Shown here: positions 24,274 to 37,028 of the stretch, piece after piece
How positions within the stretch are numbered: the stretch's first letter is position 1
Layout of the letters: each line of letters begins with the position of its first letter
Assembly: GCA_963920665.1 (NCBI GenBank)
Contig: OY987271.1
Coordinates: 2,606,501 to 2,670,500 of the forward strand
Length of the DNA: 64,000 bases
Reading direction: 5' to 3'
Source: Straminergon stramineum
Lineage: Eukaryota; Streptophyta; Bryopsida; Hypnales; Calliergonaceae
Position numbers and translations under genes: made by a program
The notes under the pieces: generated by a model
What the model saw: only the letters and a program-made list of their open reading frames with translations
What the model was told of the DNA's origin: nothing
The model's database searches: none

Positions 24274-27200
24274 TATGGGCCCCTAATTTGTCACTAGGGT
24301 TCACTCTTTTTTTTTGTATTTTGTCATTTTAAATGTACTTTTATATACAAAAAGCCCCCAAAAGAGTGTAGAACCAAAATAGGAGTGCCACATTCAAATA
24401 TAGTATTTGGTCTATTTTTAGAATATTATAGCTAGAATGGCCCAACCACAAGTTGTAAATAGGTTACAACCCAACTAATTGTGGCAAATTGGTCAAATAC
24501 AAGTAATGGGTGTATCAAACTCAAAACCCCGCATGGAAAGGGCATCTCTAGGCTAGAATTGGTTGAAGAAACCTTGGTGAGGCACATAGGACAGTTCCCA
24601 AAGATAGGTTCTAATTTCCCCATTCCATCGACGAAATAGCAAAACCCCAATTTGTTAGCTTGTAGATGTCGAAAATACCAAGACGGGACCATGGAGGAAT
24701 CTCATGTCCAAAGAGAGTGTTTTGAAGTTAAACCCATGCCCGGGAACCAACGGCAAAGTCAGTTCGCCAAGATTCCCTTGGTGTAGAAGATTCCTCGGTC
24801 ACCAATAATTAAATGAGGAGGTGGAATTTGTCCTCCATAGGACGATGTGTAAAGTAAAAATAGGAGCCTACACATGTGTCATGGGATCCCCTGGGAAGTT
24901 CCACAAAAAAATTTCGTAATTTTCTGATAGTCAGAAGATGTCTTTCCAGACAGTCAACCACCCAAACCTACAATGAAAAATTCTTAGAAATTCCCCACGT
25001 GGCGGTAAATTCCCACTAAAAATTACTATAGATTTTTTTATGTTAATAAAATACCCCAACAAGTTTCAAGACATTCTAATAGTCAAAAGTACCTGAACCT
25101 ACAAGATTCCCCAACAATGAACGGAATTTGAAGTCCATGGCGGAATTGACTAATGGAGCAAGAGCATACGGAAGTGGAATAGAGCCCAAGATAGGTCTTT
25201 TTTCACTCCCCCATACCTACTTAAGAGCCTAGGCTAGTTACTTTTGCTAGAAAAGTCAACCCCCCAAAGTTGGGATTTTCCCCAATTTGGGGTGTTAAGT
25301 TGGCACTAGGTTTTGTTGTGATTTTGAAGATATAAAAAGAGGAGGAAGATTCCCTTGCACTAAAAATAACCTTCTAAAGCCAATGGCACAATCCATTTGC
25401 AATTCAGAGTTAATCTCCAAAAGTTAGCTTAGCGGGCCAACATAGGATGAAAACCTTAAGTTTGGGATGAAAATCCAAGAAGATAAGGCTAACTTAGATG
25501 AACGAGGAGAGGTGGGTGCCCAGGAAAGAATACAAAAGGGCACCCCTTGTCTTCTTTCACCACCCCTTTTTTGTGTACTTGGGTCCGTTGAGTCCAATTT
25601 GTATTGGACATTGTGGCATTTAGCCACAAGCCTTGCAATGGTGTTTTAGGGGCACTTTTGGCCATTGTTGTTGTTTTTGGAGCTTGCAACATCTTTGTGG
25701 GTCCCTTGCCTTTTCTTTTGGTTGAGCATGGTACTAACCCTTCCAAGCTTGAGCTTGGAAACTTTTGCTAATTTACTATGTTGCTAAAGATTGTGTGTGC
25801 TTACCCTTGAGAGACCTTTTTTGGTCATTCTCCTTGTGTATCGTGTACTAACCCTAGAGCAACCCCCCCATATGATTGGTGATGCCACTTTGGGGGGCCT
25901 TTAGTTCAAGTCATTGATGTTACTAACCCGTGTCACTAGTCGTTGAGTGTCCAAGGCCTTTTCTTTGTCTTTTGTCCTGGTTCCTAGTAGTGTCATGTTA
26001 TTTCTTGTTGAGAGATACAAGGGCGTGAGGGTAGTAGGTACCACCTGTACGACAAAGCTTTAAACCCCTGTGGGGTAAAAAGTCTTAGCGGTGCATTAAA
26101 AAGGGGAACGACGACGAAGCTTTGAATCCCCTTAGGATGAAAAGTCTTAGCGGTATGTTAGAAAGGGAAATGATGGCGAAGCTTTGAGCCCCTGTAGCAT
26201 AGAAAAATCTTAGTGGTACGTTAAAAAGGGAAACAATGGCAAAGCTTTGAACCCCTTTAGGATAAAAAGTCTTAGCGGTGCATTAAAACCACCTCACGGG
26301 GGAATTGTGAGGCCTCATGGTCCCTTTTCCCAAAAGGTTTAGTTTCCAAAATGTTTTGGGAACAAACCAAGGTTTAGGTCCTAAAAATAGGAACTAGAAG
26401 TCAAGGTTAGCTTAGGGGATAATTAGTGAAGTCTTTGCCTAAGCAAGCCTAGCCCATCACCCACTAGCAATATCGCAACGTTTTAACAACCCCCCTTTTA
26501 GAAATTAACATAGGAAAGGGAAAAGAACATTGAATCCCCCCAGCAGCCCACGGCACCCTATTAGCCCCTAGAACCTCCAACAACCCTCCAGCCCCCCCAA
26601 CTCGATACCCAGACGAGGGCAACCAGGGCGGGCATAGTCGGCGATGGGAGAAGGGGTCCGTAATCAAGTTAGGGAGGGGGGGCTTGTAATTAAGTCGGAG
26701 AGGGGGGGTCCGTAATCAAGTCTAGGGAGGGGAGGGGTTCCAAAATCAAGTCCATGGAGGGGGCTTAGGGGCCAAGGAGTAGGGATTAGAAATTAAGGGG
26801 AGGAGGGAAGGAAAATCGGTATGCCAGGGCAAGAAGGGGAGAGAAGAGACACCACTCAAGGTCTCTACCGCTCTAACATAGCCCTCGGGGTGGGGAATCC
26901 AACTCTTTATTTCTCATAAATCTCACCACGGTGGTAAAAAACAAGCAAAGAAAGAGGGAATAAGGATGGCGAAAGGCCAAAAGAATGAGGAGAAATGACA
27001 AGCGGGAGGACAATTTGAAGGTGAGGAGTAGAAGTAGATAAGATAGGAAGGGAAATCCACAAGACTTATTTAGGCCCTTGGATTAGAAGTAGGTAATCAC
27101 CCCGAGATTAAGTATAAGACGTAAGTGTAGGACGTAAGAAGTAGGATGTAAGAAGTAGCTCAACTTGGAAGAAGGTATGACGCGTACTTAAGATTAGCTT

Positions 27201-28243
27201 AGTAGGTAAGATTGGGGGTTAGTTGAGCCATCTTAGAGTGTAAGAGGAAAGAAAAGAAGAGAAGAGGAAAGAAATAGGAGAAAAAATTAACAATTAAATC
27301 CTTGTACCAATTTATTTTAAGATTAGAACGGTGGTTCATTGTCTCATGGCACAGGAGTTCATGGCGGAGGAGGTAGAGCTTCTGGTGGGCGCAAGCAACA
27401 ACACAAGCTTTGAGGTATGAGTTAAACCTCTCCAAACTTTTCCTAGGGCTCTAACTAGAATTTAGTAGCTTGGGCTAAGGCCTATCCCTCAGTGGGACCC
27501 GTAGGACCGTAGATCAAGTCATTTTCAAAGACAGAAGCATAAAGGCCCAAATCGGGTGGAAATTGAGAAAGTTACAACCGGATGAAGTTTAGGATCAAAG
27601 TGGATGAAGAAAAGCTAAAATCTGAGGGTGATAGAGAATTAGATATATTAGGAGGAGGCTCTCAATTAGGGTCTAGGGCCGAAGGAAAAAGTCAATTCCG
27701 AGTTATAGGTTAGGAGAAATTAATGGATGAAGTTTGGGTAAGGCTTGGATGAAAATTCAGTAGAAATCCCCGATCAGGTTCCAACTCCAAATCTGGGTAG
27801 GGGAAATCATTGTAAACCATCCCTCAAAATTTCGGATCTTTCTGAATTGGGGAACTAGGTGTAATAGATGGATGAAGTTTGAGGAACCGAGTAGCAGTCA
27901 AACTTCATCCGCCATTACTTTGGCTAGGAAGGTCGGATAAGGTCGAGTCTTACATTTTTAGAAATGGCACGAGATGAACTAGAGTATTCCTCTGATAGTT
28001 ATGCCTTGAGGTAGGTTCTGTCCAAATCATCCAGGAGGCCCTCCCTTTGGAAGGCCCAAAACTGTAAAAGTAGTTTAAGCAAATCTTGCAATTTGGGGTC
28101 ACTTAAGCACTTAGTAAAAAGATCCATTGATTGGAAAGCACAATTGACCACACTTAGACACCCAAAAGTAGGAGCCACTTAGCCAAAACTCAAAACCTGG
28201 TTATGCTCACGAATTACCAAGGGTAGGTAAGTTGGAGCTCACA
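24274..28243 (+). mobile_element. Large repeat unit, copy A (full length, LTR-like)
   Basis: The most complete copy, about 3.97 kb. It starts near TATGGGCCCCTAATTTGTCA and ends GTTGGAGCTCACA. Across copies the ends read TGTGAGC...GCTCACA, as in an LTR. Order inside: AT-rich left part, promoter-like motif near 25531, C-rich and tandem blocks (26052-26289), G-rich block (26580-26870), then the part shared with copies D and E. No reading frame inside is convincing and no 5-bp target duplication was found. It is either a solo giant LTR or the long inverted terminal repeat of a DNA transposon. Confidence 0.75.
26052..26289. repeat. Tandem repeat, four units of ~60 bp
   Basis: The unit contains AAGCTTTGAACCCCTTAGG, then AAAAGTCTTAGCGGTGCATT and AAAAAGGG. 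Four units are seen in copy A, about two in copy C (57015-57125, inverted) and one in copy B (44128-44168), so unit number varies between copies. The last unit holds the TTAA that is the empty target site of the TTAA element. Confidence 0.8.
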
Positions 28244-28311
28244 CTCTCACAAGACCAAAACCATTGATTCTTTTATGAAACTTCCTATTGTTGTGACAAG
28301 TATGATAGCTC

Positions 28312-29826
28312 ATGGCTACGGCAGCATTCGGTAATGCTCACTATGGTTTTAATATTTTCCCGACAAACTTAAATCATACCATTGGGTCCATTGCAAAATT
28401 GTTGCATGATCTTGAAGATGTGCCAAAGAATTCATCGCACAAGTTGTTTTTTGTAAGGGAGGGGCAATCCATATTAACAAAAGCAATGCTGGATGGCTCA
28501 AAAATTTGTTTGGATTCCCTTCTTCCTCTTCTAAAGGAACTAGTTTTGTCTCAATCTTTGCCGCCCATATTGACTTTGCAGCTTCACAATGCATTAGGGG
28601 ACAACAAATACCGAGGGATTTTTACTTTTTGTTCTCTTCTTGTCTACAAAGGCATTTTTCGCGAGGTATACATCAACTTCTTCATTATTGGGCACACTCA
28701 TGAAGACATTGATGCTCTTTTCGGTCAATGGAGACCCATGCTAAAGACGAATGATTATCCCACATTTATGAGGCTCATGAAATCCTTCATGGATTGTGAA
28801 ACCCACCTAGTCATTCTTCACCTAATTGAGGAAGTTCGTGATTTCAAGAGATTTATGCATGGATACTTGGAAATAAGTGGGGACTTCTTAGAAGGCCATT
28901 CTAGGTCCCAACAGTTTAAGTTTTACATGGATGCCAGTGGATGGCCCTTAATGGAGTATAAGCAACTACGTACAGACAAGAATTGGTTGCCAGACCATGG
29001 CAAAGGAATTTGTTTGTGGTTTGAGACAAAAGATGGGCGTCCCAAAGTGCCAAGTAGTAACCCACCACCTTTGGCTCTATAACAGATGTGTTCCTTTAAT
29101 GAGATCAAGAAGGGTTTGAACAGTTTCATTGCACACTAGAGCCAAATGGGAAATGCCAATCAATCTCGAGAATTCAAGAGAAAGAATAATCCCATTAATA
29201 GTTTTTGGAAGGGTGTGAGAACCACTTTAGATTCACCGCTTCAAGTGCAAGATACATTACAAAATGGATTTTGGTTGGCTTCAAGGATCTTCGCCAATGA
29301 GGAAGATCAAAGGCGGAACAATGGCACATTAATTGAAGAATTTGCGAAAGATGTCCCCGGTGTTGGGCGTAGGCGTGATCGTCCACATCCTTCATTCTGT
29401 ATTGGCCACAATGTTTATGTAGGATATTTTGTTGTAGTGCGCCCTACTAATGGTGATCCGAAGCCACTCTGGCTTTCTAGAGCCCTAACAAATCCAAATT
29501 CAGATCCAAGGCATGAACACCATATCCAAATCCAATATTGAACACCCACTTCAGAACGTCACATCAATATGGATACGTATGTAGGATGGGACACAAAAGT
29601 AGGAAATATATGGGGCGAGGATAAGATAATCCCTCCCAACTAATGAAACACAGATTGTATCATGACTACTTGGAAGCCACATGGAAAAAGGGGGGCTGAG
29701 GATCAACCTCAAGTAATTACCAAGGTTACAATTCCCAAACCACAATTGAGCATCATTGAAGAATCAATGGCGGCTTTTATATCTGGTTCTAGCAATGATG
29801 CATCCTTAGAAGAAATTGAGGAATAG
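28312..29826 (+). pseudogene. DUF7869-type transposon-derived protein, pseudogene
   Basis: One frame runs 505 codons from 28312 to the stop at 29824-29826, with five internal stops (29080, 29138, 29539, then a TAA-TGA pair near 29640). Residues 127-137 are GHTHEDIDALF, the signature of the DUF7869 family. Before it comes LTLQLHNALGDNKYRG, matching the family's L.LQ.DN...DNKNR block. Codons after 280 include a conserved-looking IGHNVYVGYFVVVRP segment and a Ser/Glu-rich tail. Just upstream (28280-28330) another frame reads VVTSMIAHGYGS, the expected preceding block, so there is also a frameshift. DUF7869 proteins are repetitive in many eukaryotic genomes and are thought to be transposon-borne; function is not established. 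It begins only about 70 bp after copy A ends. Confidence 0.8.
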
Positions 29827-31258
29827 TTTGTAGTTATATTAGTGGAATATTTTTCTAGGATTCAAGTAGAATTCATTTTTGCATTTATGTATTTGAAGAT
29901 GTTAGCACACATAATGACATAATTATATTGTGGTGTTTCTATTATTTTATATGGGTTATGTTATTGACTTCATTTCTATTAATAGTATATTTTTTTTGGT
30001 TACTACATTTCCATTTTATGTATTCTAGATCTTATAAATTTTTTTGGTACAAACGTATTTCATGTAAAAGTTTGGCATTACAAGTTCATAGATTAGTGTT
30101 TTCACACATTATAGTCTCAATTTACAAAAATGTTGTACTTCTTATTGTTTGGGTTAGTTTTATTTTTATATTTATAATGAAATCAAAAAAAACTAATAGA
30201 GTTAATTGTGGCCGTCCAAGATCTTGCTACTTTTTGAAGTACAAACGAAATATATAAAATAGTATTTAAACATTTGTAAGTCTCAATTTATTGAATTGTC
30301 TCAATTTAATGACCACTTATACTATTCTAAAATGGTATTAAAATGAGACTCTGGTTTGTCTCATTTTAACGAATAATGCCTTATATAGTGTAGAATTTCT
30401 AAAGACTAAATTTTAAAATGTAGATTGTACTTTGGAAATCTTAGTTAATTATTCAGCATCAAAGTGTTGATTGTGCCCTATGGATATGGTATATGCCAAC
30501 ATGGATATCTCATCTATGAGGTAGGTTTACTGACATGTATGAGTTGATTATCAAGTTGGTTTAGACATTGTTTTTTCTTGTAGTGTTTGTTTCCAAGCAC
30601 CAATTGAAACAAATCTCATTTTTTTAGAACGATAACATTAGGGAAGATTTAGCTACCCTAGAAGCCCATTTCAGGTTCGTTCCCCATGCTGAGAATCAAC
30701 CAAGGCTTCCTAGAATATTAAAACAAAAACAAAAAAATCAAAAAATTTAAAATTAAAATTAATTAATTTTTTTAAATATGAAAAGATTATGTTTTATTAT
30801 TATTTGATGTGTTTGTCATTGGATAGGTCAACAAGGTATTGTGGCCAAGTTCCCACAATTCAAGAACTTGTGGGAACTTGTGGGCTTCCATAGTAGCTCA
30901 ATTTCTTTTAATGTGTGATTTTCTATGTGAAGAAATAATATCTCAAAATCACATCAAAAATTGAGGTTACACAAGCCTACCCAAAATCCATTTTGTATCT
31001 TATAGAGAGAATGGGAGAGATCCTACAAAAAAATTCCATATAATAATGCAAACCATGCTGAATTGCTTATTTATGCAATTTTAGGTGTATTTACCCTACT
31101 AGGTTGCAACATGTGAAATGGCAATGCAACCATTAAGAAAGAACTTAGGGCTGCATTATACCTAGAATCTATGCCAATTTAATGTGTAAAAGGCCCCAAA
31201 TCCTAACTCATGATTGGACAAAAGGTTGAAATTGGTCTGAGCCCCTTCATACCCAACA
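29827..31258. other. AT-rich DNA with a possible CACTA right end at 30585
   Basis: No gene seen. The sequence ending at 30585 (GACATTGTTTTTTCTTGTAG, then TG) is the reverse complement of a CACTACAAGAAAA..AATGTC terminus, the same type as the MITE at 13228. No matching left end was identified. Confidence 0.35.
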
Positions 31259-31497
31259 GTGCTAGTATGTGAGCCCAAGAATGCGAGCTTGTGAGCATTG
31301 AGCCTACATTATAGGTACCTATAATATAGATACCACACACTATAGAAGGTGTATGTATCATAAACACCTATAATATGGGTATTTGTAATAGATACACCCT
31401 ATAATCATAGACGGTTTCTATAGTATATACACCTATAACATAGGTGTGTAGTATTATAGGCTCATGGGCTCACACTCCTATACTCACATAATAGCAC
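31259..31497. mobile_element. Small TIR element (MITE) related to 8225-9730
   Basis: The left end is GTGCTAGTATGTGAG and the right end, read inward, is GTGCTATTATGTGAG. Both are followed by GTGAGCC words. The interior is a short repeat of ACACCTATAATATAGG-type units in both orientations, giving hairpin potential. The target duplication is unclear. Confidence 0.6.
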
Positions 31498-31825
31498 CCC
31501 TCCCTTCATACCTAGAAGTCAAGCCCATTTGGTGGAATGAATTTTTTATTCCAAAAAGGTATGATGTGACATGGACCAAGCTCAATGAATTGGATGTACC
31601 AAGAATAGGAGGACAATTTTTTCCTCAAGGCCAATTTCAAATTTCAATCAATTTTTTTTAATGAATTATTATTTTTTCAACAAATCAAATCCATTGGATT
31701 TTGTGCAATCAGACTCCAAGGAAATTGGACCAACCTCTATGTGCAAAGTGTCCCTTAGTAATGAGAAGGAACAAAATGCTACAAGAAACGAATAGGAATC
31801 TAATTCAACAATTCTTCATGTTTAA

Positions 31826-32753
31826 CACCTAAAGGACCAAACTATGTTTTCTGGCAACATAGCGATTTTGGGTAGCTCACTACGAATGGCGTTTTTCTCT
31901 TTTTTCTTTGAAATTTTCATGCAATATGTGCCCGAGGAGTAGCTTTAGGGCCCAACAATTTTCATAACTTTTGACTACATAGTTAGAAAATTATGGCATG
32001 ATATGTAGTTTTCATTGATCCTTGGGCAGCCCAAAAATTTCCTAACAAAATATTTTTTTACGAAATAAAAATCTGAAATTGGTTTCCTAGATTTATATAT
32101 ACATGGAAAGCTTTGAAGCATTCCATTTTGATTAAAGAGATGAAAGTTATGAGGAGTTTTAGTTTGAGGGCAATTTTGGATTCTCTACTCTAAAATAAAC
32201 TTTGAAGCCATTTATTTAACTCAATTTCCAATATTTTTGGAAAAAAATTAAAATCATAGGATGTAGATTTTTTATTCAAAAATTACAACCATTGGGATTG
32301 GCATTTTTCAATTTCATAATTAAATTCTGAACAATTTAGTATTTTGAATCATTCTCTACTTCTTTGTACTTACTATTTTTTTCTTGTATGTTGTACAATT
32401 CCAAATGATCTGAAATTTTTCAAGTATGTAGACAACTTTCCTTGAAGAATTAATTTAAAGACTAACCACCATTTTGGAATTTTTTATCATACAAATGTGG
32501 CCTTGTGAAGTGCAGCTGCCCGTTTTTTTACAGGGCCAAAAAAAAGATTTTTGTCACTTCAAATGATAATATCTTACAATCTACACGGTGGAAATTTCTG
32601 AAATTTTTTCCACATCTTCTCAAATCAGCGTACTACAAGATCTTATGGTTACATGTGTCCAAAAATGTTTTTTCCCCTAAAATTAGGTACTTGTAATAGA
32701 AATGACAATTTTGGAGCATTTTTGGAGAAAACATAGTCTAAAACATTTAGGGG
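31826..32753 (+). mobile_element. TTAA-flanked TIR element, copy 2
   Basis: This 928-bp relative of the copy at 3403 has the same orientation. It starts CACCTAAAGGACCA, ends CATTTAGGGG, and has TTAA at 31822-31825 and 32754-32757. It is non-coding. Confidence 0.82.
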
Positions 32754-32757
32754 TTAA

Positions 32758-35700
32758 AAGCTTGCCAAGGTTTTTTACATTTGGGGCTTACATTGGGCTT
32801 CCGATTGAAGACTCCAACCTTGGGGTGTGGGAAGAGACAGAATACGGAGTGTAAGGCTACTTGAAGTCCCATCCATCTAGAGTGGTCATTCACCTTCAAG
32901 AAACCAACCATAGGATTGAACAACCTCACAATGGATTTCTTATATGTTGGAGGCCATTCATGGGCCTTGTCATCTTGGCCTTGACCTCTCCAAGTAAAAT
33001 CCTTCTCTATTTCTTTTTCTAGAGTTGGTTAATTTTGCATTCCTTAACATTACATTAGAGATTGGAGATCCAAGATAATTCCAAACATGAACTCAAAACT
33101 TTCATTTTTGGTAATATTTTAGCATATGGTTTGATCAATGTCGATTATCTTGGAATTAGTGTTGGATGAAGTCTTCCTCAATTTAATGCTTTGCCATCAA
33201 AGGAAAGTGAAATTTATGCCTTGCACTTGTATCAACCTTAGGAGATGTGAAAAAGTTTTAGGATGGAAAACCTTTGGCTAAGGGAAGAAGAGGGGGAAAT
33301 AGGGGAAAAAAATGGTAGTCTACTTGTTAAAAAATGTAAAGAAATCCAAAATTCCCTAACTTTTTAATGCAACATTAAACATCATGTACACTTTCACCTT
33401 TATAATACTTTTGGTACATGTGTGGGGTATGGTAGATGAAAACTTGACTTCTTTCATCCTCTTTATAGGTGTAATGAATCCCTAGCTTGGCATCACGTCA
33501 TTGGATAACATCCCAAATGAATATATGTAAGGTATCAATGGGACAAATACATTATATCATACAAAGCAAAATTCTTCAAGATATTGGAACTTTAATTTAG
33601 GACCTTGAAGGTTTTAACTGTAGATTGCCCAAGGGATACCACTAAACCTTTTCCAAAGTCAAATTCTATCCCTTAGATTTTTCAAATATTCTCATGTTTT
33701 GTACTTTTTCAAATTCTTCCTTATAATTATTTGTAATTGAAATAGTACAAGTATGTTTGTTCACAAAAACTAACTTTCTTAATTCAAAAAGAGGCCCTTA
33801 AAAAAATTACATGAAGAATCAAATAATACAAGAATCTCGAAAAATTTCTATATTTATAATTCTGCATCACAATTTTATAGAACCAATAATCACAAAAATC
33901 ACATTCAATCCATTCACAATCAAATGAATCAATCATATTTGAACTTTTGATTTCATATTTAATCAATAAATATTGATTTAGGATTAGTGCAATGATAGAT
34001 CCCATCATATATTCATATCTAATTATATGATTACTACCTATGATAAATTTTACATATATTTATATTTTATATTCTTATTCGAAAATACAAACCAATTGTT
34101 ATGTCACTATTGTTATTTGGGGGAGATTTAATACAATCTTTAGCTCAAAAAAGAATTTGGATTTGAGAATTGAAAATCTAAGTTCATCTTCAAGGGTTTC
34201 ACAAATTAGCTAAGAGATTTGCTAAAATAGTATAGTCTTCTTCTTATACATGTGCTCAAAGTTCACATTGCACTTCTTTGTGATTGCACTTCTTTGTGTT
34301 AGCACTTAGGATCAAAGAAGATTATTGTCCAATACAATTCTTATCTCTTGAAGATTTTCTTTCAATGTAAGCCAATTTTTTTGACACTTTTTCTAGAGTT
34401 TTATTATTTAGAAATTTTCCTCTTGAGTTCTAGGTCTTAGGGCAACAATACTCTCTCAAAATGCAATAAATCAATAGATAATTCTTAAAATCACCTTGAA
34501 CACCTATATAGTACTACCTAAACATTAAGAGACCCAAAGTTAATTGGAAAATAATTTCATAATCAACAACCTTTCTATGTTTAATTGAATTTTATTTCTT
34601 ATTTGCTTTTTCTGTCATTACATTGGAATAATGTTCAAATTCAAGGTGAGAAATGAAAAAAAGATAGTCCTTCTTGTCTAGTTGTGTACTTGTGTTGCAT
34701 AAGTAATACAAAAATATATTAGAAGATCCTAAGGTATTCTCTCAAGTTTTTTCAACAACACTATAGAGGGCTCAAAACCAAACTCAAAATATGTTGCTTA
34801 AAAATGATGCTACCAATTCAACATCCTAGGAGTTGCTTTTGCAAAATTTGCATTGTGAACACATGCTCGCATTTTATGTGGAAATTTCTCATAAAATATT
34901 TTGCAAATTCCAATATTAGTGTTCATAAAAATATAATAATAGTAAAATTTCTTTTTGTTTAATTTCTTTTCAAAGAACATGTTTTTCATTTACCATTCTT
35001 TGTAGTAGGATTAATTCCAAACTAAACAAATCTTGTTGCAATGCAACGGTATTAGAAAGATTTCATCAACCTACAAGGTTTCATGGAGAAGCTTTTGAAA
35101 AGTCATCAATAAGCAAGAGCAAACATATAAAAACGTGACACTTGAGGTAATGGATGAAATCGTGACACTTTGTACAATAAAATAGATATAAAGTAACCAC
35201 TTCTTTCAAATGCTTGCAACCTTGATACTTGACAAAAATCCAAAGTTTGGTATTTGTACAAGAGATGATTTAGTAGTGATATGCAATCCGTTGCTTGCAT
35301 TCTTGACTATTACACTACTAAAGTAACTAGATAAAATTGCCTCATACGGAATGTACAAATGCCCTCTACTCTTAGATGAAACATGAACAAGTATAACACC
35401 CCAAATTGTGAAGAGTAGAATACAATATGCTGAAGTTGAGGACTATTCGGAGGAATGGATGGATTCATTCATGGTAATCAAGTAATATGGAGGTGGCAAT
35501 TTTGTAAGGAGACAATATTTGGTAAAGTTTTTGTGAACTTAACTTGTTGTTTGGGCAATGCCACCAATGCATTGATATTATGAATATACTTACATAATAG
35601 GAAACAAATAAATTTTGGATTCACCAATGTTGCTCTTTCATCCTCTTACAATCTTTAACTTTAAAAATTTAAAACCCAAGGCATTCATTTTGCCTCCAAA

Positions 35701-37028
35701 ATTTACACAACCCATTGAATTTATCTTCAAAGAATATGTCAAAGTGACCAAAATTCATGAATTTTCTTGCATGTCTATTGTGCTTAGATCTTATAAGATT
35801 GATTTTTGGTGTTAATACCTTATCTAATCCTATTCTCAATCTCTTTCCAATTAAACAACCATCACTTTTAAATCTGAGGGAGTCTGCATGCATTTTGTAC
35901 AAATCTTTGATGCAATTGGTATCCTTATCTAGAGATGTCGCAATTCCCTAAGTTAGCATTGAGATGACATTAGAGGACAATTGGTCACTAGTTTTTTTAT
36001 TGCCCTCTAGGAACACAAATAAATGTGTGTAGGTTGATGAATTTCAAAATTCACAACCAATTCCACAAAGATTCCACAAATATGAACATCTTTGATTAAA
36101 TGCATTCATGGAATTTAATCTCTTCCTTCCATAGAAGATTGACAAGAATTGTTTTGAGGGATTCAACATCTCTAAAAAGGGAGAGACATAATGCTTAGGA
36201 CACTTAAAGTACACCCCACTTTATTTTCATAAAAGAATGTACCACCTCTTTTCCTTTAGTATTTCACTACTTCATAAATTCATAACATAAATAGTTTATG
36301 ATAATTGCTCACTTCTAATCACAATACTAGACCTCTTGAAATGCATGAGGCTTAACTATTTGCACTTATGACAAAAGAAATCAATCTTAATTCATGCTCA
36401 TCCTATTACCTCAAGTACCCATCTCGGGTTCACAATGATAATATCTCAATCTCTCACTATATTACCAAAAGGAATGCATATGAAACAATACACAATGAGG
36501 TCTACTTTGCTACTCAAGTATCGCATTGATGTTCATCAACATGTAGCATATATTACCACTTGTTATTCATAATTTTTAGAGGCCTACAGTTATCCAGACA
36601 AGTGAAATGGAGGAATCATTTAGTAAAACTCTCATACCAAAAAGAGGCTCAAGTTTCAGGGACACATGTTATGTAGTGTACTCTGGCCAAGACCCATTGA
36701 ACTTGCAAATGAAATACAACGCTCAATATTTGGAAATTTCCCAAGTTTGAAAAGTAAGGCAACTTCAACTACTTACGAGGCCATCAAAAGAAATGAACAA
36801 ACTCATAAATAGGGTTGGAATTGGATTGAACTTGCAAGCACACTTACAGCACCTTCCTGGTCAACTAGGATTGTTGTACATGACAATGCTCCCATAGAGA
36901 AATTACAACCAACTACAAGGCTATGAACCAAACAAAAGCTATACTTTCAAACTGAATGTGTACACACCCAAGCGAATACAAAGAGCGACAATGCTATACT
37001 TCTGGAATCCAGAAAGCTGCGACAATAC
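32758..37028. other. AT-rich DNA downstream of the ABP1-like gene
   Basis: About 4.3 kb with no supported gene. The 3' UTR of the ABP1-like gene must lie just below 37029 on the minus strand. Only short, overlapping frames occur elsewhere. Confidence 0.5.
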
